DNA of 64,000 nt from an uncultured Lachnospiraceae bacterium (lineage in GTDB: Bacteria; Bacillota; Clostridia; Lachnospirales; Lachnospiraceae): NCBI GenBank assembly GCA_910578115.1, contig CAJTPO010000006.1, forward strand, positions 73,379 to 137,378, written 5' to 3'. Below are positions 1 through 9,664 of the stretch, piece after piece. The notes beneath the pieces were generated by a model. The model did no database searches and was not told the DNA's origin. It saw nothing but the letters and a program-made list of their open reading frames with translations. The stretch's first letter is position 1. Every line of letters starts with the position of its first letter. The translations under genes were made by a program, and so were the position numbers.

Positions 1-567
1 TTCCACGACACCCGACAGCGCACCGTAGACGAAAGCACGCCACCTGCCTATCCCCTCGCTTCTAAGCGGCATGGAGATGATCGCCCCTTCCGGAAAATTC
101 TGAATGGCGATGCCCGCCGCCAGCGTAAACGCTCCTGCCATCGTAATGCCGGTATTTCCCAGCAGCGCTCCCGCAAAAGTAACGCCCACAGACATGCCTT
201 CCGGGATATTGTGCAGCGTCACCGCAAGGACAAGCATGGTTGTTTTTTTTAAATTGGCTTCCAGTCCTTCCGGCTCTGCGCTCTCCAGATGCAGATGCGG
301 CACCAGACTGTCCAGCCCCAGCAGGAATGCAATACCGCCAAGAAACCCGACTGCTGCCGGGAACCAGCCCACCTTCCCCTGTTCTTCCGCCATGTCGATA
401 GCCGGGATCAACAGAGACCACACGGAAGCCGCGATCATCACCCCGGAAGCAAATCCAAGAAGCATCTTCTCCAGCTTCCTGTTCATTTCCCGTCTCATCC
501 AGAATACCATTGCAGAACCAAGTGTTGTCCCCGCAAAAGGGATCAATAATCCAAGTGCCAGCTGCAT
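1..567 (-). CDS. ZIP family zinc/divalent metal transporter (3' end cut by window)
   Basis: Reading the minus strand from an ATG at 567 gives 189 codons without a stop before the window edge. The product is a polytopic membrane protein that would move zinc or related divalent metals into the cytoplasm. Hydrophobic segments alternate with short loops. A His-rich loop PHLHLE lies at residues 90-95. The paired metal-binding helix motifs of ZIP proteins are present as HNIPEG (119-124) and QNFPEG (156-161). ZIP proteins of the ZupT/GufA type are about 250-270 residues, so some 60-80 residues are missing off the left edge. The exact metal cannot be told from sequence. Family assignment is firm. Confidence 0.92.
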   Translation of the reverse strand, partial: MQLALGLLIPFAGTTLGSAMVFWMRREMNRKLEKMLLGFASGVMIAASVWSLLIPAIDMAEEQGKVGWFPAAVGFLGGIAFLLGLDSLVPHLHLESAEPEGLEANLKKTTMLVLAVTLHNIPEGMSVGVTFAGALLGNTGITMAGAFTLAAGIAIQNFPEGAIISMPLRSEGIGRWRAFVYGALSGVVE

Positions 568-641
568 ATCACCATTCCCGCCTTTCCCTCTATAGCATTT
601 GTACACTGTTTTATTTTATGCATATTTCATCAAAACGGCAT

Positions 642-1072
642 CTATCCGATCAGTACTTTCTTCCCCTGAAATGCAAACCCGTACTTTCTGATACGCTCTG
701 CCGGTATCCCCTCCGCCTCCAGCACTGCCGCATACCGCTTCTCATCAATCTGTGCAAGCGCCGCGCTCACCGTATCCTGCAGCGTTTTTTCCTCTTCCGC
801 ATCATGCACTTTAAATTCCAGGATAACGGCATCCGCCTCCGTCATATAGTCGGAGACCCTGTTAAAATATTCCAGGTCTTTTTCCGTCAGGACATTGCCT
901 GTCCGCAGAAAATATTCAACGTCCTGCCAAAACGCCGGGGCCGGATGATCAGCGTCACACTGTCCCCATTCTCCCACCATTCCCGAATAAAATCCGTTTT
1001 GTCTACGTAAAAATAATTGTTTGCTGTGATGGTCTCAAAATCCTGAACGCCTATCGCAACCGATCTTCCCAT
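642..1072 (-). pseudogene. Remnant of an AAA-ATPase-like / PD-(D/E)XK nuclease-like protein
   Basis: Two reading frames together hold the two ends of a family that normally spans about 520-560 residues (N-terminal AAA-ATPase-like domain, C-terminal PD-(D/E)XK_9 domain). The N-terminal part (from 1072) has MGRSVAIGVQDFETI, the YFYVDKT motif and RPRRFGRTLN, then runs out of frame near 950-890. The C-terminal part in another frame has ILEFKVHDAEEEKTL and ends KYGFAFQGKKVLIG, the usual family terminus. Most of the middle, including the lid and linker, is gone. I read this as an internal deletion with a frame change. These genes are abundant and variable in gut clostridia, and their function is not established. 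Confidence 0.85.
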
Positions 1073-1123
1073 ATGCCAAGCCTCTCCTGTTCTCCCGCGT
1101 TCTCTTTCCTTCTTCTTAAACAA

Positions 1124-1720
1124 TTAACCAAGTTCCACCAATACGGCCCGACAGGGTGCACCGTCCACACCACCCAGATTGATCGGTGCAGCATTCAGGA
1201 AATAGACGCCTTCTTCCACCTCGCCCAGCCGGATTCCCTCTAACAGCGTAACCTCTGCGCCCAGAAGCTGCAGATGCACTTCCCTTGAATCCTCCTCCGG
1301 TCCTACCGTCTGCGATTCATTGCCCAGAAGCAGAATCCCGGCCTCTGCAAACACCTTTGCCGCCTCCAAAGAGACAACCGCTTTTCCCTTAATCAAGATC
1401 CGCTTCCTGCTCCGGCGGTCCGTCTCCCTGGCCTTCTCCAGAATCGAGATCGCATCATTGGCCGTCACGACGCCCTCATGCACTGCCACGTAAGCAATCC
1501 CGATACAACGTTCCAGATCCGTCTCCTCTATGGTCTTCCCGTTTTCATAGAAATGAAACGGTGCATCCACATGGGTGCCGTTATGCGCACACATGAAAAA
1601 TGCCGACAGATTGCACTTACCGCCTTCCGCTATTCTCATCACCGCCTGCATGTCAGGCGCAGGATCTCCCGGAAATACTTTGCTTCCGAATACCTCCTGC
1701 GAAATATCATAAATTTTCAT
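1124..1720 (-). CDS. Cyclase family protein (kynurenine formamidase-like metal hydrolase)
   Basis: The product is about 198 residues and belongs to the cyclase family (PF04199), metal-dependent amidases or lactonases that include bacterial kynurenine formamidase KynB. The metal-binding signature is seen as HNGTHVDAPFHF around residue 45-56. The N-terminal strand IYDISQEVFGS with FPGDPAP is typical. The start at 1720 is preferred over an ATG 12 nt upstream because GGAGGG lies 5 nt before it. There are no tryptophan-catabolism genes next to it, so the substrate is unknown. It sits alone between a pseudogene and the divergent helicase gene. Confidence 0.85.
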   Translation of the reverse strand: MKIYDISQEVFGSKVFPGDPAPDMQAVMRIAEGGKCNLSAFFMCAHNGTHVDAPFHFYENGKTIEETDLERCIGIAYVAVHEGVVTANDAISILEKARETDRRSRKRILIKGKAVVSLEAAKVFAEAGILLLGNESQTVGPEEDSREVHLQLLGAEVTLLEGIRLGEVEEGVYFLNAAPINLGGVDGAPCRAVLVELG

Positions 1721-1999
1721 AATTCCCTCCATTCCGTCAATCTCTTAATTTTCCAGCCTGCCTGGGTCATCCTGCCATCCGCATCTGCCTCAGGCTGCTT
1801 CATTTCTATCTAATATAGCACATAACAAAGCAAATAGCTATTGTAACACTTCGCATTATCCAGTTTATATTTTTACAGCCGCAGCTCATGGAATAATCCA
1901 CATACCACATGGTGTGTCTTGAAGCCACCGGCCCGTCATGCTATATTAAAATTATAACAAAATCAGGAAACAAAAAGCAAAAACAGGAGCGCCAAAACC

Positions 2000-4900
2000 A
2001 TGCCAAACCCCAAAATTTCCGACTGCCTGACCCTCTTCTCCCCCGACACCGCCCGGTGGTTTCATGAATCGCTGGGAGCCCCCACCCCCGTACAGGAATC
2101 CGCCTGGCCGGCCATCGCCGCCGGCGGGCATGTGCTGGTGTCCGCCCCCACCGGGACAGGCAAGACCCTCTCCGCCTTCCTCGTATTTCTGGACCGGCTG
2201 CACAAAAAGGCCGCCGAAGGAACACTGGAACAGGCCCTGTATCTGATCTATGTATCCCCCCTGAAGTCACTGGCCACAGACATCCGCGAGAATTTAAGCA
2301 GGCCTCTTTCCGGCATCGACGCAGATACTTCCATTCAAACCGCTATCCGCACCGGAGACACCACGCCTCAGGAACGCCGGCAGATGATCAAAAAGCCGCC
2401 CCATATCCTGATCACCACGCCGGAATCCCTCTATCTGCTGCTCACTTCCAAAACCGGCCAGAATATGCTGTGTACCGCCAAAGCCATCATCATCGACGAA
2501 CTGCATGCACTGATCGACACCAAGCGAGGCGCCCACCTGATGTTCTCCCTGGCCAGACTGGATATCCTGTGCGGTGCACCGCTGCAGCGGATCGGCCTCT
2601 CCGCCACCATTGCGCCCCTTTCTCTGGCCGCCGAGTATCTGGCCCCGGAACCGGTATTCGTGGCCGCTCCCGCCATGCACAAAAAAATCGAGTTACAGAT
2701 ACTCGGTTCCTACGTGGATACCAGCAGACGGCGCCAAGATCCCGTCTGGCAGGAACTGTCCGAGCTTGTCTACAAATACTGCCAGGGAACCCGGAGCGTG
2801 ATCGCCTTCGTGGAGGGACGCCGGTATGCGGAAAAGCTGGCATATTATGTAAATCAAATAGGCGGCCAGGATTTTGCCAGAGTCCATCACGGCAGTCTTT
2901 CCAAAGAACAGCGCGCCGAGACGGAACTGGCCCTGCGCGAAGGCCGGCTGCGGCTCCTGTGCGCCACCTCCTCCATGGAACTCGGCATCGATGTCGGTGA
3001 GATTGAACAGGTGCTGCAGGTGGGCTGCCCCCGTACCGTCTCCGGCACCATGCAGCGTCTGGGCCGGGCCGGACACAACCCGGGTCTTACCAGCATCATG
3101 TACCTTTTCCCCCGTACGGCGGCCGAGAGCGTGCTCTGCGGTATGACAGCCCAGATGGCCAAAGAAGGCCTTGTGGAAAAAACCAATCCGCCGCAGGGCT
3201 GTCTGGATATTCTGGCCCAGCATCTGGTATCCATGGCGGCTTTTAAAGGCTATGAAGTGGATGATGTGATGCGGCTGCTGCCCCGGGCATGGCCCTTCCG
3301 CGACGTGACGAAGGAGGATGTGGAAGCCGTGCTGCGGATGCTCTCCGGCGACTACGAACACAGACGGGACATTCCGGTCCGGCCAAGAATCCTCTACGAC
3401 CGTCTCCACGGGCACGTGGAAGGAGACGGTTACAGCCGCATGCTGGCCATATCCGCCGGCGGCACTATTCCCGATAAGGGATTATATACGGTACGCACCG
3501 AAAGCGGCGTGAAGGTAGGGGAAGCAGATGAAGAATTCGTCTATGAGACCCGAATCGGCGACCGATTTATTCTGGGGGCTTTTGGCTGGAAAGTGCTTCA
3601 TATCGGCCGGGACACACTGACAGTGACCCAGGCGCCGGCAGAAGGAGCGCGACTGCCCTTCTGGAAGGGTGAGATCAAAGGAAGAAGCAAAGAGACCGGC
3701 GAACATTTCGGCAGAATACTGCGCAGCCTGAAAGATGCCGCCCAGGAAGGCCGGATCAACAGTGCTCTCTCCGCCTTGGGACTGGATGAATCCGCCGCTG
3801 TGCTGGCCGGAGAATATCTGAAAAGGCAGATTGCCTCCACCGGCACGCTTCCTTCAGACAAGACCATCCTGGCGGAACATTTCCGAGACCAGTCCGGCAA
3901 CAGCCAGCTGATGATCCACTCTGTCTTCGGCCGCCGCATCAACGCTCCCCTGTCCCTGCTGGCAGCCCGGCTGGCCGGGGACGAAATGGGAACGGAAGTA
4001 GGAAGCGTGGATGAAGAAGACGGCTTCCTGCTCTATTCCTATGACGACCAGTCCATGCCGGAAGGACTTCTGTCCCGCATTGACCCGGCTTCTTCAAAAC
4101 GCATTCTCGGTGCCCTGCTTCCGGCTACACCCGTTTTCAACATGGCCTTCCGCTACAACTGCGGCCGTGCGCTGATGATGGGAGCCAAAGGCTCCGGACG
4201 GCATCCGCTTTGGATGCAGCGGCTGCGCGGCGCCGAGATGCTGGAGCAGGTGGTTCGGGAAAAGGATCACCCTTTGATCCGCGAAACAACCAAAGAATGC
4301 ATGGAACAATTCTGGGATATACAGGGTGTCCGGGAAGTGCTGGAACAAATCCGGTGCGGCGGGATCGTGGTGCGGGAAGTCTACACCGACACTGCCTCAC
4401 CCATGTCCCTGCCTTTGCAGTGGAGTCAGGAAGCGGCTGTCATGTACGATTATGCACCCACACCCAGGCGCATTCATGCCGCGGTGGAAGAAGCGCTCCA
4501 GCAGGAAAAAGAACTGCTGCTGCCTGGCCGCCGGGAGCTGGCTCAAACACAGGACAGAAGCAGACTCCCGGAAAATGAGAAACAGCTCCACTCACTCCTG
4601 ATGACAGAAGGCGATCTGGCCGCAGGAGACCTGGATGTCCCTGTCCAATGGCTGGAAACGCTGGAACAGGAAGAGCGAATCCTTTACCTGGAACAGGGCC
4701 TCTGGATCGCCGCCGAACACCAGGAAGACTACCGGAAAGCGTTGGAAGAAAACGATCAGGAAGCATGTCTTGCCATCCTGCGCCGAATGCTCCGCTACCG
4801 CGGCGGCGCAGAGGCCTGGCAGGCTGCCGGACGCTACGGTTGGAGCACGGAGGCCGCCGAAGCGCTGCTGCAGGAGCTGTGTCGCCGCAAAGAAGCCGTC

Positions 4901-6202
4901 TGCCATAGGTCCGCTGCCGCAGAATCCACAAACGCAGTCTACTATCATGCACAGCTCTACAAACGTGCCCGCACAAAGACACTGAAAAACCGCCGGGAAG
5001 AAATATCCACCTGTCCTCCCGCCTCCTACGCTTCCCTGCTTCTTTCCCGCGTCAGCCGCACGGCGCCGCCGGAAGAAGCCCTTTCCCATGCGCTCTCTTC
5101 TCTCGCCGGGACGCCGTTTCCCGCTGCCGCCTGGGAAGATCAGCTGCTGCCTCTGCGGGTCAAAGGTTATCGGGAAAACCTGTTGGACAGTTTTCTGGCA
5201 AAGGGGGAATATTTCTGGCATATGGAAGACGGCCGAATCCGATTTGACCGCACCGATGAGATAGACTGGGAAGGCACTGCCGCAGGCCTGAGACTGTCGC
5301 CAGAGACAGCTTCCGTAGAAGAACTGTGTTGTAAGCCGGAACCGGCTTCCGCAGAAACGCTGTCCGAAAAGGAAATAACCGTTATAGAAACGCTCTCCCG
5401 CCGGGGAGCCAGCTTCATGCAGGCGCTGAACAACGTACTACCCGGCGAATCACCCTACGACACCCTGCTCTCCCTGATGGAAAAAGGTCTCGTATGCGCT
5501 GACAGCTTCCTGCCCGTGCGCCAGTGGCAGAATCGGGAAAAGATCAAAAAATCCGCTGCCAGACAGCGGATAGGTGCAAAGGTAAAAGCTCTGAATGCCG
5601 GACGATGGGATCTGGTTCGACCGCTGCGCCCCCTGACCATTCAGGAGCAGATGGACCGATGTTTTGACCGCTGCCTGATCCTGTGCCGGGAAACCGCCGC
5701 ATTCTGCGGCCTGTCCTGGTCCGAAGCCCTGTCACGCCTGCGTGTTCAGGAGTATACCGGGCAGGTACGCAGGGGCTATTTCGTGGAAGGCTTTTCCGGC
5801 GCACAGTTCATCCGCAAAGATGATTTCGGCGGTATCACAGCCCGGCTGCTTCATCCTGTCCAGGAGCTGATCTGGATCAACGCCGCAGACCCCCTGCAGC
5901 CCTGGGGCAAACTTCTTCCCCACACTGCAGGCCTCTCCTTCGCCAATCTGCCCGGCACCGCCGTTGCACTTCGCGGGGGCCTGCCGATCATACTCTTCGA
6001 GCGACAGGGCAGAGTGCTTCGTGTCTTTGACGCCTCCTGCCTGACAGAAGCGCTGCAGCTTTTTACAGAAGAATACCGCCAGGGCCGTATTTTTACCGGC
6101 AGGAAACGGATCGTTGTAAAGGAATATCCTGCTGAGGCGTCAAAGACGCTGGCAGAAAGCGGGTTTATAAGAGAGGCCCTGGATTATACACTGTATCGAT
6201 AA
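2000..6202 (+). CDS. lhr: Lhr-type DEAD/DEAH superfamily 2 helicase, long form
   Basis: A 1400-residue ATP-dependent helicase of the large-helicase-related (Lhr) group, which unwinds DNA or RNA:DNA during repair. Walker A APTGTGKT is at about 49-56 and the DExH box DELH at about 166-169. Motif III is LSATIAP, and the motif V/VI region GIDVGEIEQVLQVG...QRLGRAGHNPG lies near 330-360. The Lhr winged-helix and beta-barrel core continues to about residue 850. The long C-terminal domain matches the full-length Lhr architecture rather than Lhr-Core. GC content is higher than in neighbouring genes. It is the only long plus-strand gene in the left 45 kb and converges on cutC. Confidence 0.93.
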   Translation: MPNPKISDCLTLFSPDTARWFHESLGAPTPVQESAWPAIAAGGHVLVSAPTGTGKTLSAFLVFLDRLHKKAAEGTLEQALYLIYVSPLKSLATDIRENLSRPLSGIDADTSIQTAIRTGDTTPQERRQMIKKPPHILITTPESLYLLLTSKTGQNMLCTAKAIIIDELHALIDTKRGAHLMFSLARLDILCGAPLQRIGLSATIAPLSLAAEYLAPEPVFVAAPAMHKKIELQILGSYVDTSRRRQDPVWQELSELVYKYCQGTRSVIAFVEGRRYAEKLAYYVNQIGGQDFARVHHGSLSKEQRAETELALREGRLRLLCATSSMELGIDVGEIEQVLQVGCPRTVSGTMQRLGRAGHNPGLTSIMYLFPRTAAESVLCGMTAQMAKEGLVEKTNPPQGCLDILAQHLVSMAAFKGYEVDDVMRLLPRAWPFRDVTKEDVEAVLRMLSGDYEHRRDIPVRPRILYDRLHGHVEGDGYSRMLAISAGGTIPDKGLYTVRTESGVKVGEADEEFVYETRIGDRFILGAFGWKVLHIGRDTLTVTQAPAEGARLPFWKGEIKGRSKETGEHFGRILRSLKDAAQEGRINSALSALGLDESAAVLAGEYLKRQIASTGTLPSDKTILAEHFRDQSGNSQLMIHSVFGRRINAPLSLLAARLAGDEMGTEVGSVDEEDGFLLYSYDDQSMPEGLLSRIDPASSKRILGALLPATPVFNMAFRYNCGRALMMGAKGSGRHPLWMQRLRGAEMLEQVVREKDHPLIRETTKECMEQFWDIQGVREVLEQIRCGGIVVREVYTDTASPMSLPLQWSQEAAVMYDYAPTPRRIHAAVEEALQQEKELLLPGRRELAQTQDRSRLPENEKQLHSLLMTEGDLAAGDLDVPVQWLETLEQEERILYLEQGLWIAAEHQEDYRKALEENDQEACLAILRRMLRYRGGAEAWQAAGRYGWSTEAAEALLQELCRRKEAVCHRSAAAESTNAVYYHAQLYKRARTKTLKNRREEISTCPPASYASLLLSRVSRTAPPEEALSHALSSLAGTPFPAAAWEDQLLPLRVKGYRENLLDSFLAKGEYFWHMEDGRIRFDRTDEIDWEGTAAGLRLSPETASVEELCCKPEPASAETLSEKEITVIETLSRRGASFMQALNNVLPGESPYDTLLSLMEKGLVCADSFLPVRQWQNREKIKKSAARQRIGAKVKALNAGRWDLVRPLRPLTIQEQMDRCFDRCLILCRETAAFCGLSWSEALSRLRVQEYTGQVRRGYFVEGFSGAQFIRKDDFGGITARLLHPVQELIWINAADPLQPWGKLLPHTAGLSFANLPGTAVALRGGLPIILFERQGRVLRVFDASCLTEALQLFTEEYRQGRIFTGRKRIVVKEYPAEASKTLAESGFIREALDYTLYR

Positions 6203-6208
6203 GACAAA

Positions 6209-6243
6209 GCCGAAGTCAGGCCAACGCCCGCCTGGCTTCGGCC
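6209..6243. terminator. Hairpin between convergent lhr and cutC
   Basis: GCCGAAG and CAGGC pair with GCCTG and CTTCGGC around a short loop. The hairpin covers the cutC stop codon and lies 7 bp past the lhr stop. There is no U-run on either side, so it may be a weak bidirectional terminator or only protect the mRNA end. Confidence 0.4.
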
Positions 6244-7073
6244 ACAATCTCCCTGTCAGTCCGGTATATGCTGTACTCACTCATAGCCGGAAGTCCCATG
6301 GGCACGCCTTCCCTGCGATAGCGCATCCCACTGTCTATGATCTTCTTGGCAGACAGATGAAAAGCGGTAATATCCGTCTGCTCCCGGAATTTCCTGATCA
6401 CTTCCGGCGTCACGCCTGCTCCCGCCATGATCTGCGGCTTTCTGTCCTGTCCCTGCACCTTCTCTGCATCCTCATGAAAACAATCCGTCCGCCGCCCTTC
6501 TTCCCTGTCAAAACGCCCCGTCTGCAGGCTGCACAGCTTCTTAAGCAGCGGCATCCCTGCCAGACAGTCACTCTCCTGTCCGGATGTCAGGATCGTATCG
6601 ATTCCCAGCTCCCACGCCTGCTCATAGGTTCGTACCGGATCCGCACACACATCGAAGGCGCGGTGCAGTGTGACCTTCAAGTCCCCGGCAGCATCCATCA
6701 GTTCCCGCATCTGTTCCATGTGAAGACTGCCGTCTTCTTTCAGACAACCAATCACGACACCTTCCGCCCCGGCCTCCCTGAAAAGCTCCACTTCCCGTCT
6801 GATGATTCGAAACTCATGATCCGTATAGAGAAAATCACCGAAACGGGGCCGCAATAACACTCTCACCGGCAAGTCACAGCACGCCTTCACCTGCTCAAAC
6901 AATGCCAGGCTCGGAGACGTGCCGCCAATGATCAGACCGGCACACAATTCCAGACGGTCCGCACCGCCCTCCTTCGCCGCCAGAGCGGACTCCACACTGT
7001 CAACGCAGCATTCCAGGGTGTACTTTGCCGCCTCTTCACAATTCTGATAACCAGTTATATTTTTGGTGTTCAT
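6216..7073 (-). CDS. cutC: CutC family protein
   Basis: A TIM-barrel protein of about 285 residues in the CutC family, historically linked to copper homeostasis although the biochemical role is unsettled. The N-terminal motif LECCVDSVESALAAKEGG with GADRLELCAGL and GGTSPS is characteristic, followed by RPRFGDFLYT, VIGCLKEDG and TLHRAFD. The barrel is complete. Compared with shorter homologues there is an inserted charged segment around residues 185-215. The start at 7073 is chosen because AAGGAG lies 8 nt upstream, whereas the GTG two codons earlier is too close. It is 35 bp downstream of the dehydrogenase gene and probably cotranscribed with it. Confidence 0.9.
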   Translation of the reverse strand: MNTKNITGYQNCEEAAKYTLECCVDSVESALAAKEGGADRLELCAGLIIGGTSPSLALFEQVKACCDLPVRVLLRPRFGDFLYTDHEFRIIRREVELFREAGAEGVVIGCLKEDGSLHMEQMRELMDAAGDLKVTLHRAFDVCADPVRTYEQAWELGIDTILTSGQESDCLAGMPLLKKLCSLQTGRFDREEGRRTDCFHEDAEKVQGQDRKPQIMAGAGVTPEVIRKFREQTDITAFHLSAKKIIDSGMRYRREGVPMGLPAMSEYSIYRTDREIVAEARRALA

Positions 7074-7108
7074 ATTCACGTCTCCTTAATACCGCTCCGT
7101 CTGCCATA

Positions 7109-8134
7109 TCACTGCTCCGGAACCACAATATACTTTCCTTCCGCACGCAGTGCAGGATCCGCCAGCACATTTTCCAACTCCGCAAGCCCGATCGTCCTGC
7201 AGACCATGCTCTCCACATCCAGCCGCCCGGAATCGATCAGCTGCAGCGCTCTGTGCTGTGTATGCGGATTGATGTAAGACGCACGAAGCGTCAATTCCTT
7301 CTGAAAGATCTGGAAAGGCCTGACCGCGATCTGCGCATCCGGTTTGGTCAGACCGAACATCATCACCGTACCTTTCTTCCCGGCCAGGTCAATGGCCTGC
7401 TCCATGGTAGCGGGAAGTCCTGCACACTCGATCACCGTGCGAATCCAGGTCATCCCCTCCTCTTCCAGACGTGCTTTCACATCTTCCTGTAAAGGATCGA
7501 TACACACATCAGCTCCCAGCTTTCTTCCCATATCACGCTTCTTTGCCACCGGTTCAAGCAGAGCCACCCTGGCCGCGCCTGCCAGCTTCGCCAACTGCAG
7601 CATCAAAAGCCCGATCATGCCGCCGCCGATGACTACCACCTGATGTCCAGGCTCAATACCGCACATATCAATACCGTGCAGACAGCACGCCACCGGCTCC
7701 GCCATCGCTCCCTGCAGGAAGGTAGTATGTTCACCCAGAAGGTATACCTGGCCCGCATCCACCACACAGTATTCCGCGAAACCGCCATTTTTCGTCGTCC
7801 CATATCCTACCATATGTTCACAGAAATGTACCTGCCCGTTCCGACAGAAATCACAGTCCCCACAGTAACCATTCGGATCGATGCACACCCTGTCGCCTGC
7901 CTGAAACCGCTCCACATCACTGCCCACCGCAGCAATGACGCCCGCAAACTCATGTCCCAGAATCGTAGGCGGCTGCACCTCCGCCGCTCCTTTATCGCCC
8001 TCATAGATATGCACATCCGTACCGCAGATACCACAGGCTTTCACCTGAATCAGCACTTCACCCGGTCCCGGTACAGGTGTCTGTCTCTCCTCCACACGCA
8101 GATCATGTGTTCCATAAAAAACTGCACTTCTCAT
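7109..8134 (-). CDS. Zinc-dependent alcohol/polyol dehydrogenase (MDR superfamily)
   Basis: An approximately 341-residue medium-chain dehydrogenase that would oxidise a secondary alcohol or polyol with NAD(P). The catalytic zinc region is seen in KACGICGTDVHIYEG and GHEFAGV. The structural zinc site has Cys residues in DPNGYCGDCDFCRNGQVHFCE. The Rossmann motif is VVIGGGMIGLL. The best match by pattern is the sorbitol/threonine dehydrogenase-like group, but the substrate cannot be read. The start at 8134 is set by GGAGG 5 nt upstream. A strong promoter lies about 140 nt ahead, and cutC follows closely downstream. Confidence 0.9.
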   Translation of the reverse strand: MRSAVFYGTHDLRVEERQTPVPGPGEVLIQVKACGICGTDVHIYEGDKGAAEVQPPTILGHEFAGVIAAVGSDVERFQAGDRVCIDPNGYCGDCDFCRNGQVHFCEHMVGYGTTKNGGFAEYCVVDAGQVYLLGEHTTFLQGAMAEPVACCLHGIDMCGIEPGHQVVVIGGGMIGLLMLQLAKLAGAARVALLEPVAKKRDMGRKLGADVCIDPLQEDVKARLEEEGMTWIRTVIECAGLPATMEQAIDLAGKKGTVMMFGLTKPDAQIAVRPFQIFQKELTLRASYINPHTQHRALQLIDSGRLDVESMVCRTIGLAELENVLADPALRAEGKYIVVPEQ

Positions 8135-8293
8135 TCTTTCCTCCATTCCAAAACGTTGTACGCTTACATCATGTCCGTACCCACCTCAGCCACAACACGA
8201 CTTTCCATCGTTCATACCTGTACCTCCATGTCTTCTCCGACACAAATTCTCATGAAAGTACGATACAGGTTTCCTTTTCTTCATGATAATAGT

Positions 8294-8322
8294 ATTGTAC
8301 GTAAATCCATTTTATCTGTCAA
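8294..8322 (-). promoter_or_regulatory. Sigma-A promoter for the dehydrogenase-cutC unit
   Basis: On the minus strand a perfect -35 TTGACA (8322-8317) is followed by a 17-bp spacer and a -10 TACAAT (8299-8294). Transcription would start near 8287, leaving a leader of about 150 nt before the dehydrogenase start. Confidence 0.7.
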
Positions 8323-8533
8323 TGACATTTAATATACGTGCCGGAAATATGACAGTTGTAACATACGCTTCGTCTTCCACTCCCCAAAAAGTCCTTCTTT
8401 GACGGATTGCACTTAAAAAATACCACGTCATGTATAGAAAATACTTACAAGGCCACTCTAATGTTGTATGATAAGAATAGGTTTTGTTCTATTGGGCCTC
8501 TTACACATCGCATATGATGGGAAAGGAAAAACT

Positions 8534-8767
8534 ATGAACCAAGACAAAAAAGATAAAATTTCGGAGCATTTACGCACAATAGCGGCACAGGAAGGCATAT
8601 CGGAATGCGAAGTCCGAAACGAGATTGCCTACGCGGTTTCCCTTGCCCTGAAAAGCAGCGATCCCAAGATTCAGAACTTTTGGAAAAAAATCCCCTGTAA
8701 AGGTACCAGCCCTACCATCGAAGAAATCATAGACTTTATAGTAACCGGTATCGCAACACAGCACTAA
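8534..8767 (+). CDS. Small Spo0A C-terminal-domain-like protein
   Basis: A 77-residue protein. The segment SECEVRNEIAYAVSLAL followed by DPKIQNFWKKIP and PTIEEIIDFI resembles the tail of the Spo0A DNA-binding domain, which occurs as a free-standing small protein in many clostridia. It lacks the receiver domain and the recognition helix region, so a DNA-binding role is not shown. The start at 8534 has AAAGGA just upstream; a start 66 nt earlier would add a sequence unlike the family. A possible promoter TTACAA-16-TATGAT lies about 60 bp upstream. The function is unknown. Confidence 0.6.
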   Translation: MNQDKKDKISEHLRTIAAQEGISECEVRNEIAYAVSLALKSSDPKIQNFWKKIPCKGTSPTIEEIIDFIVTGIATQH

Positions 8768-8983
8768 AAAAGGAAGCCCGGCAAATTCCATTCTTATTTT
8801 TTTCATATTAAACTATAATTATAATAATATTGAAGACTATCCATTCTCTGCTGTAACTCTTACCAATTTCGGACATTCATCAACTCCCAGGCCTTCTTTC
8901 GGCCATGTTGTCAGACCTTTTACCTTCCTGCCAAATCCTTATCCTGCTCTGCCTGCCGCTTGACGGGCCGCATGGCCATCCAT

Positions 8984-9010
8984 ACTAAGAAAGTCTATGA
9001 CTTTCTTAGT
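8984..9010. terminator. Perfect 10-bp hairpin downstream of the small Spo0A-like gene
   Basis: ACTAAGAAAG and CTTTCTTAGT pair perfectly around a 7-nt loop. There is no U-run after it, so it may be part of the adjacent inverted-repeat element rather than a true terminator. Confidence 0.4.
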
Positions 9011-9015
9011 AATAA

Positions 9016-9088
9016 GGCTGTCGTAAAATCAGCCCATCTCACAATACCCTATCTTTTGTTTATGAAAATGTGCTATATTACGACAGCC
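9016..9088. repeat. Short inverted-repeat element (MITE-like or insertion-sequence remnant)
   Basis: GGCTGTCGTAA (9016-9026) and its exact complement TTACGACAGCC (9078-9088) enclose 51 bp without a gene. The terminal-repeat layout resembles the ends of a small non-autonomous element. The rest of the 8768-9125 interval holds only the hairpin just upstream. Confidence 0.35.
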
Positions 9089-9125
9089 CTGCAAAAGGAT
9101 TTTCTGCAGATATCCGGTTCTTTTT

Positions 9126-9461
9126 CTAATTTTTGATCATCCGTGACATGTATGCAAACACCCGGTCTACAAATTGATTTTTCTGCTCTTTATTGCAGTT
9201 TGCCATGAAATAATCCACGTCAAAATCATTTTTCAGACAGGTACCTATGATCAGATAAGTAGGATCAATCCCATATTTATGATACAAGATCAATAGCTTA
9301 TCCGCTGACAAACCTGTTGCACCGGATTCATATTTTCGATAATGCTCTTCCGATACACCAAGCGACACGGCAATTTCTGCCTGTGTCCGGCCAAGACTAT
9401 TCCTCGCTTCCCTCAACCGTTTTCCTACCTGAATGTTTGCTTCTTTCCTGCTATCATCCAT
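9126..9461 (-). CDS. XRE family helix-turn-helix regulator
   Basis: A 111-residue DNA-binding protein. The helix-turn-helix spans about residues 12-66: VGKRLREARNSLGRTQAEIAVSLGVS with EEHYRKYESGATGLSADKL. After the domain comes a short tail with no recognisable sensor. The start at 9461 is chosen because AGGGAGG lies 8 nt upstream; the GTG at 9470 lies inside that ribosome-binding site. It is a solitary gene with unknown targets. Confidence 0.85.
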   Translation of the reverse strand: MDDSRKEANIQVGKRLREARNSLGRTQAEIAVSLGVSEEHYRKYESGATGLSADKLLILYHKYGIDPTYLIIGTCLKNDFDVDYFMANCNKEQKNQFVDRVFAYMSRMIKN

Positions 9462-9627
9462 GATTTTCACCTCCCTTTAGAAAATCATAGCAATACACAG
9501 GCAAAACATACAGAATATATATTGACCAACGTGCGGTTATTTTATACTCTGTTTCCATTTTACCGCGCTTTTGTAACTATTATTGTAGATTTGTTACAAA
9601 ACAGACATTAAGATCCATCAAAACCTA

Positions 9628-9655
9628 TTGCTTTTTTGATACACAGTGCTATAAT
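9628..9655 (+). promoter_or_regulatory. Promoter of the tRNA-Val gene
   Basis: TTGCTT (9628-9633), a 16-bp spacer and a perfect TATAAT (9650-9655) lie 9 bp before the mature tRNA 5' end. Confidence 0.75.
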
Positions 9656-9664
9656 AAAGTACAT

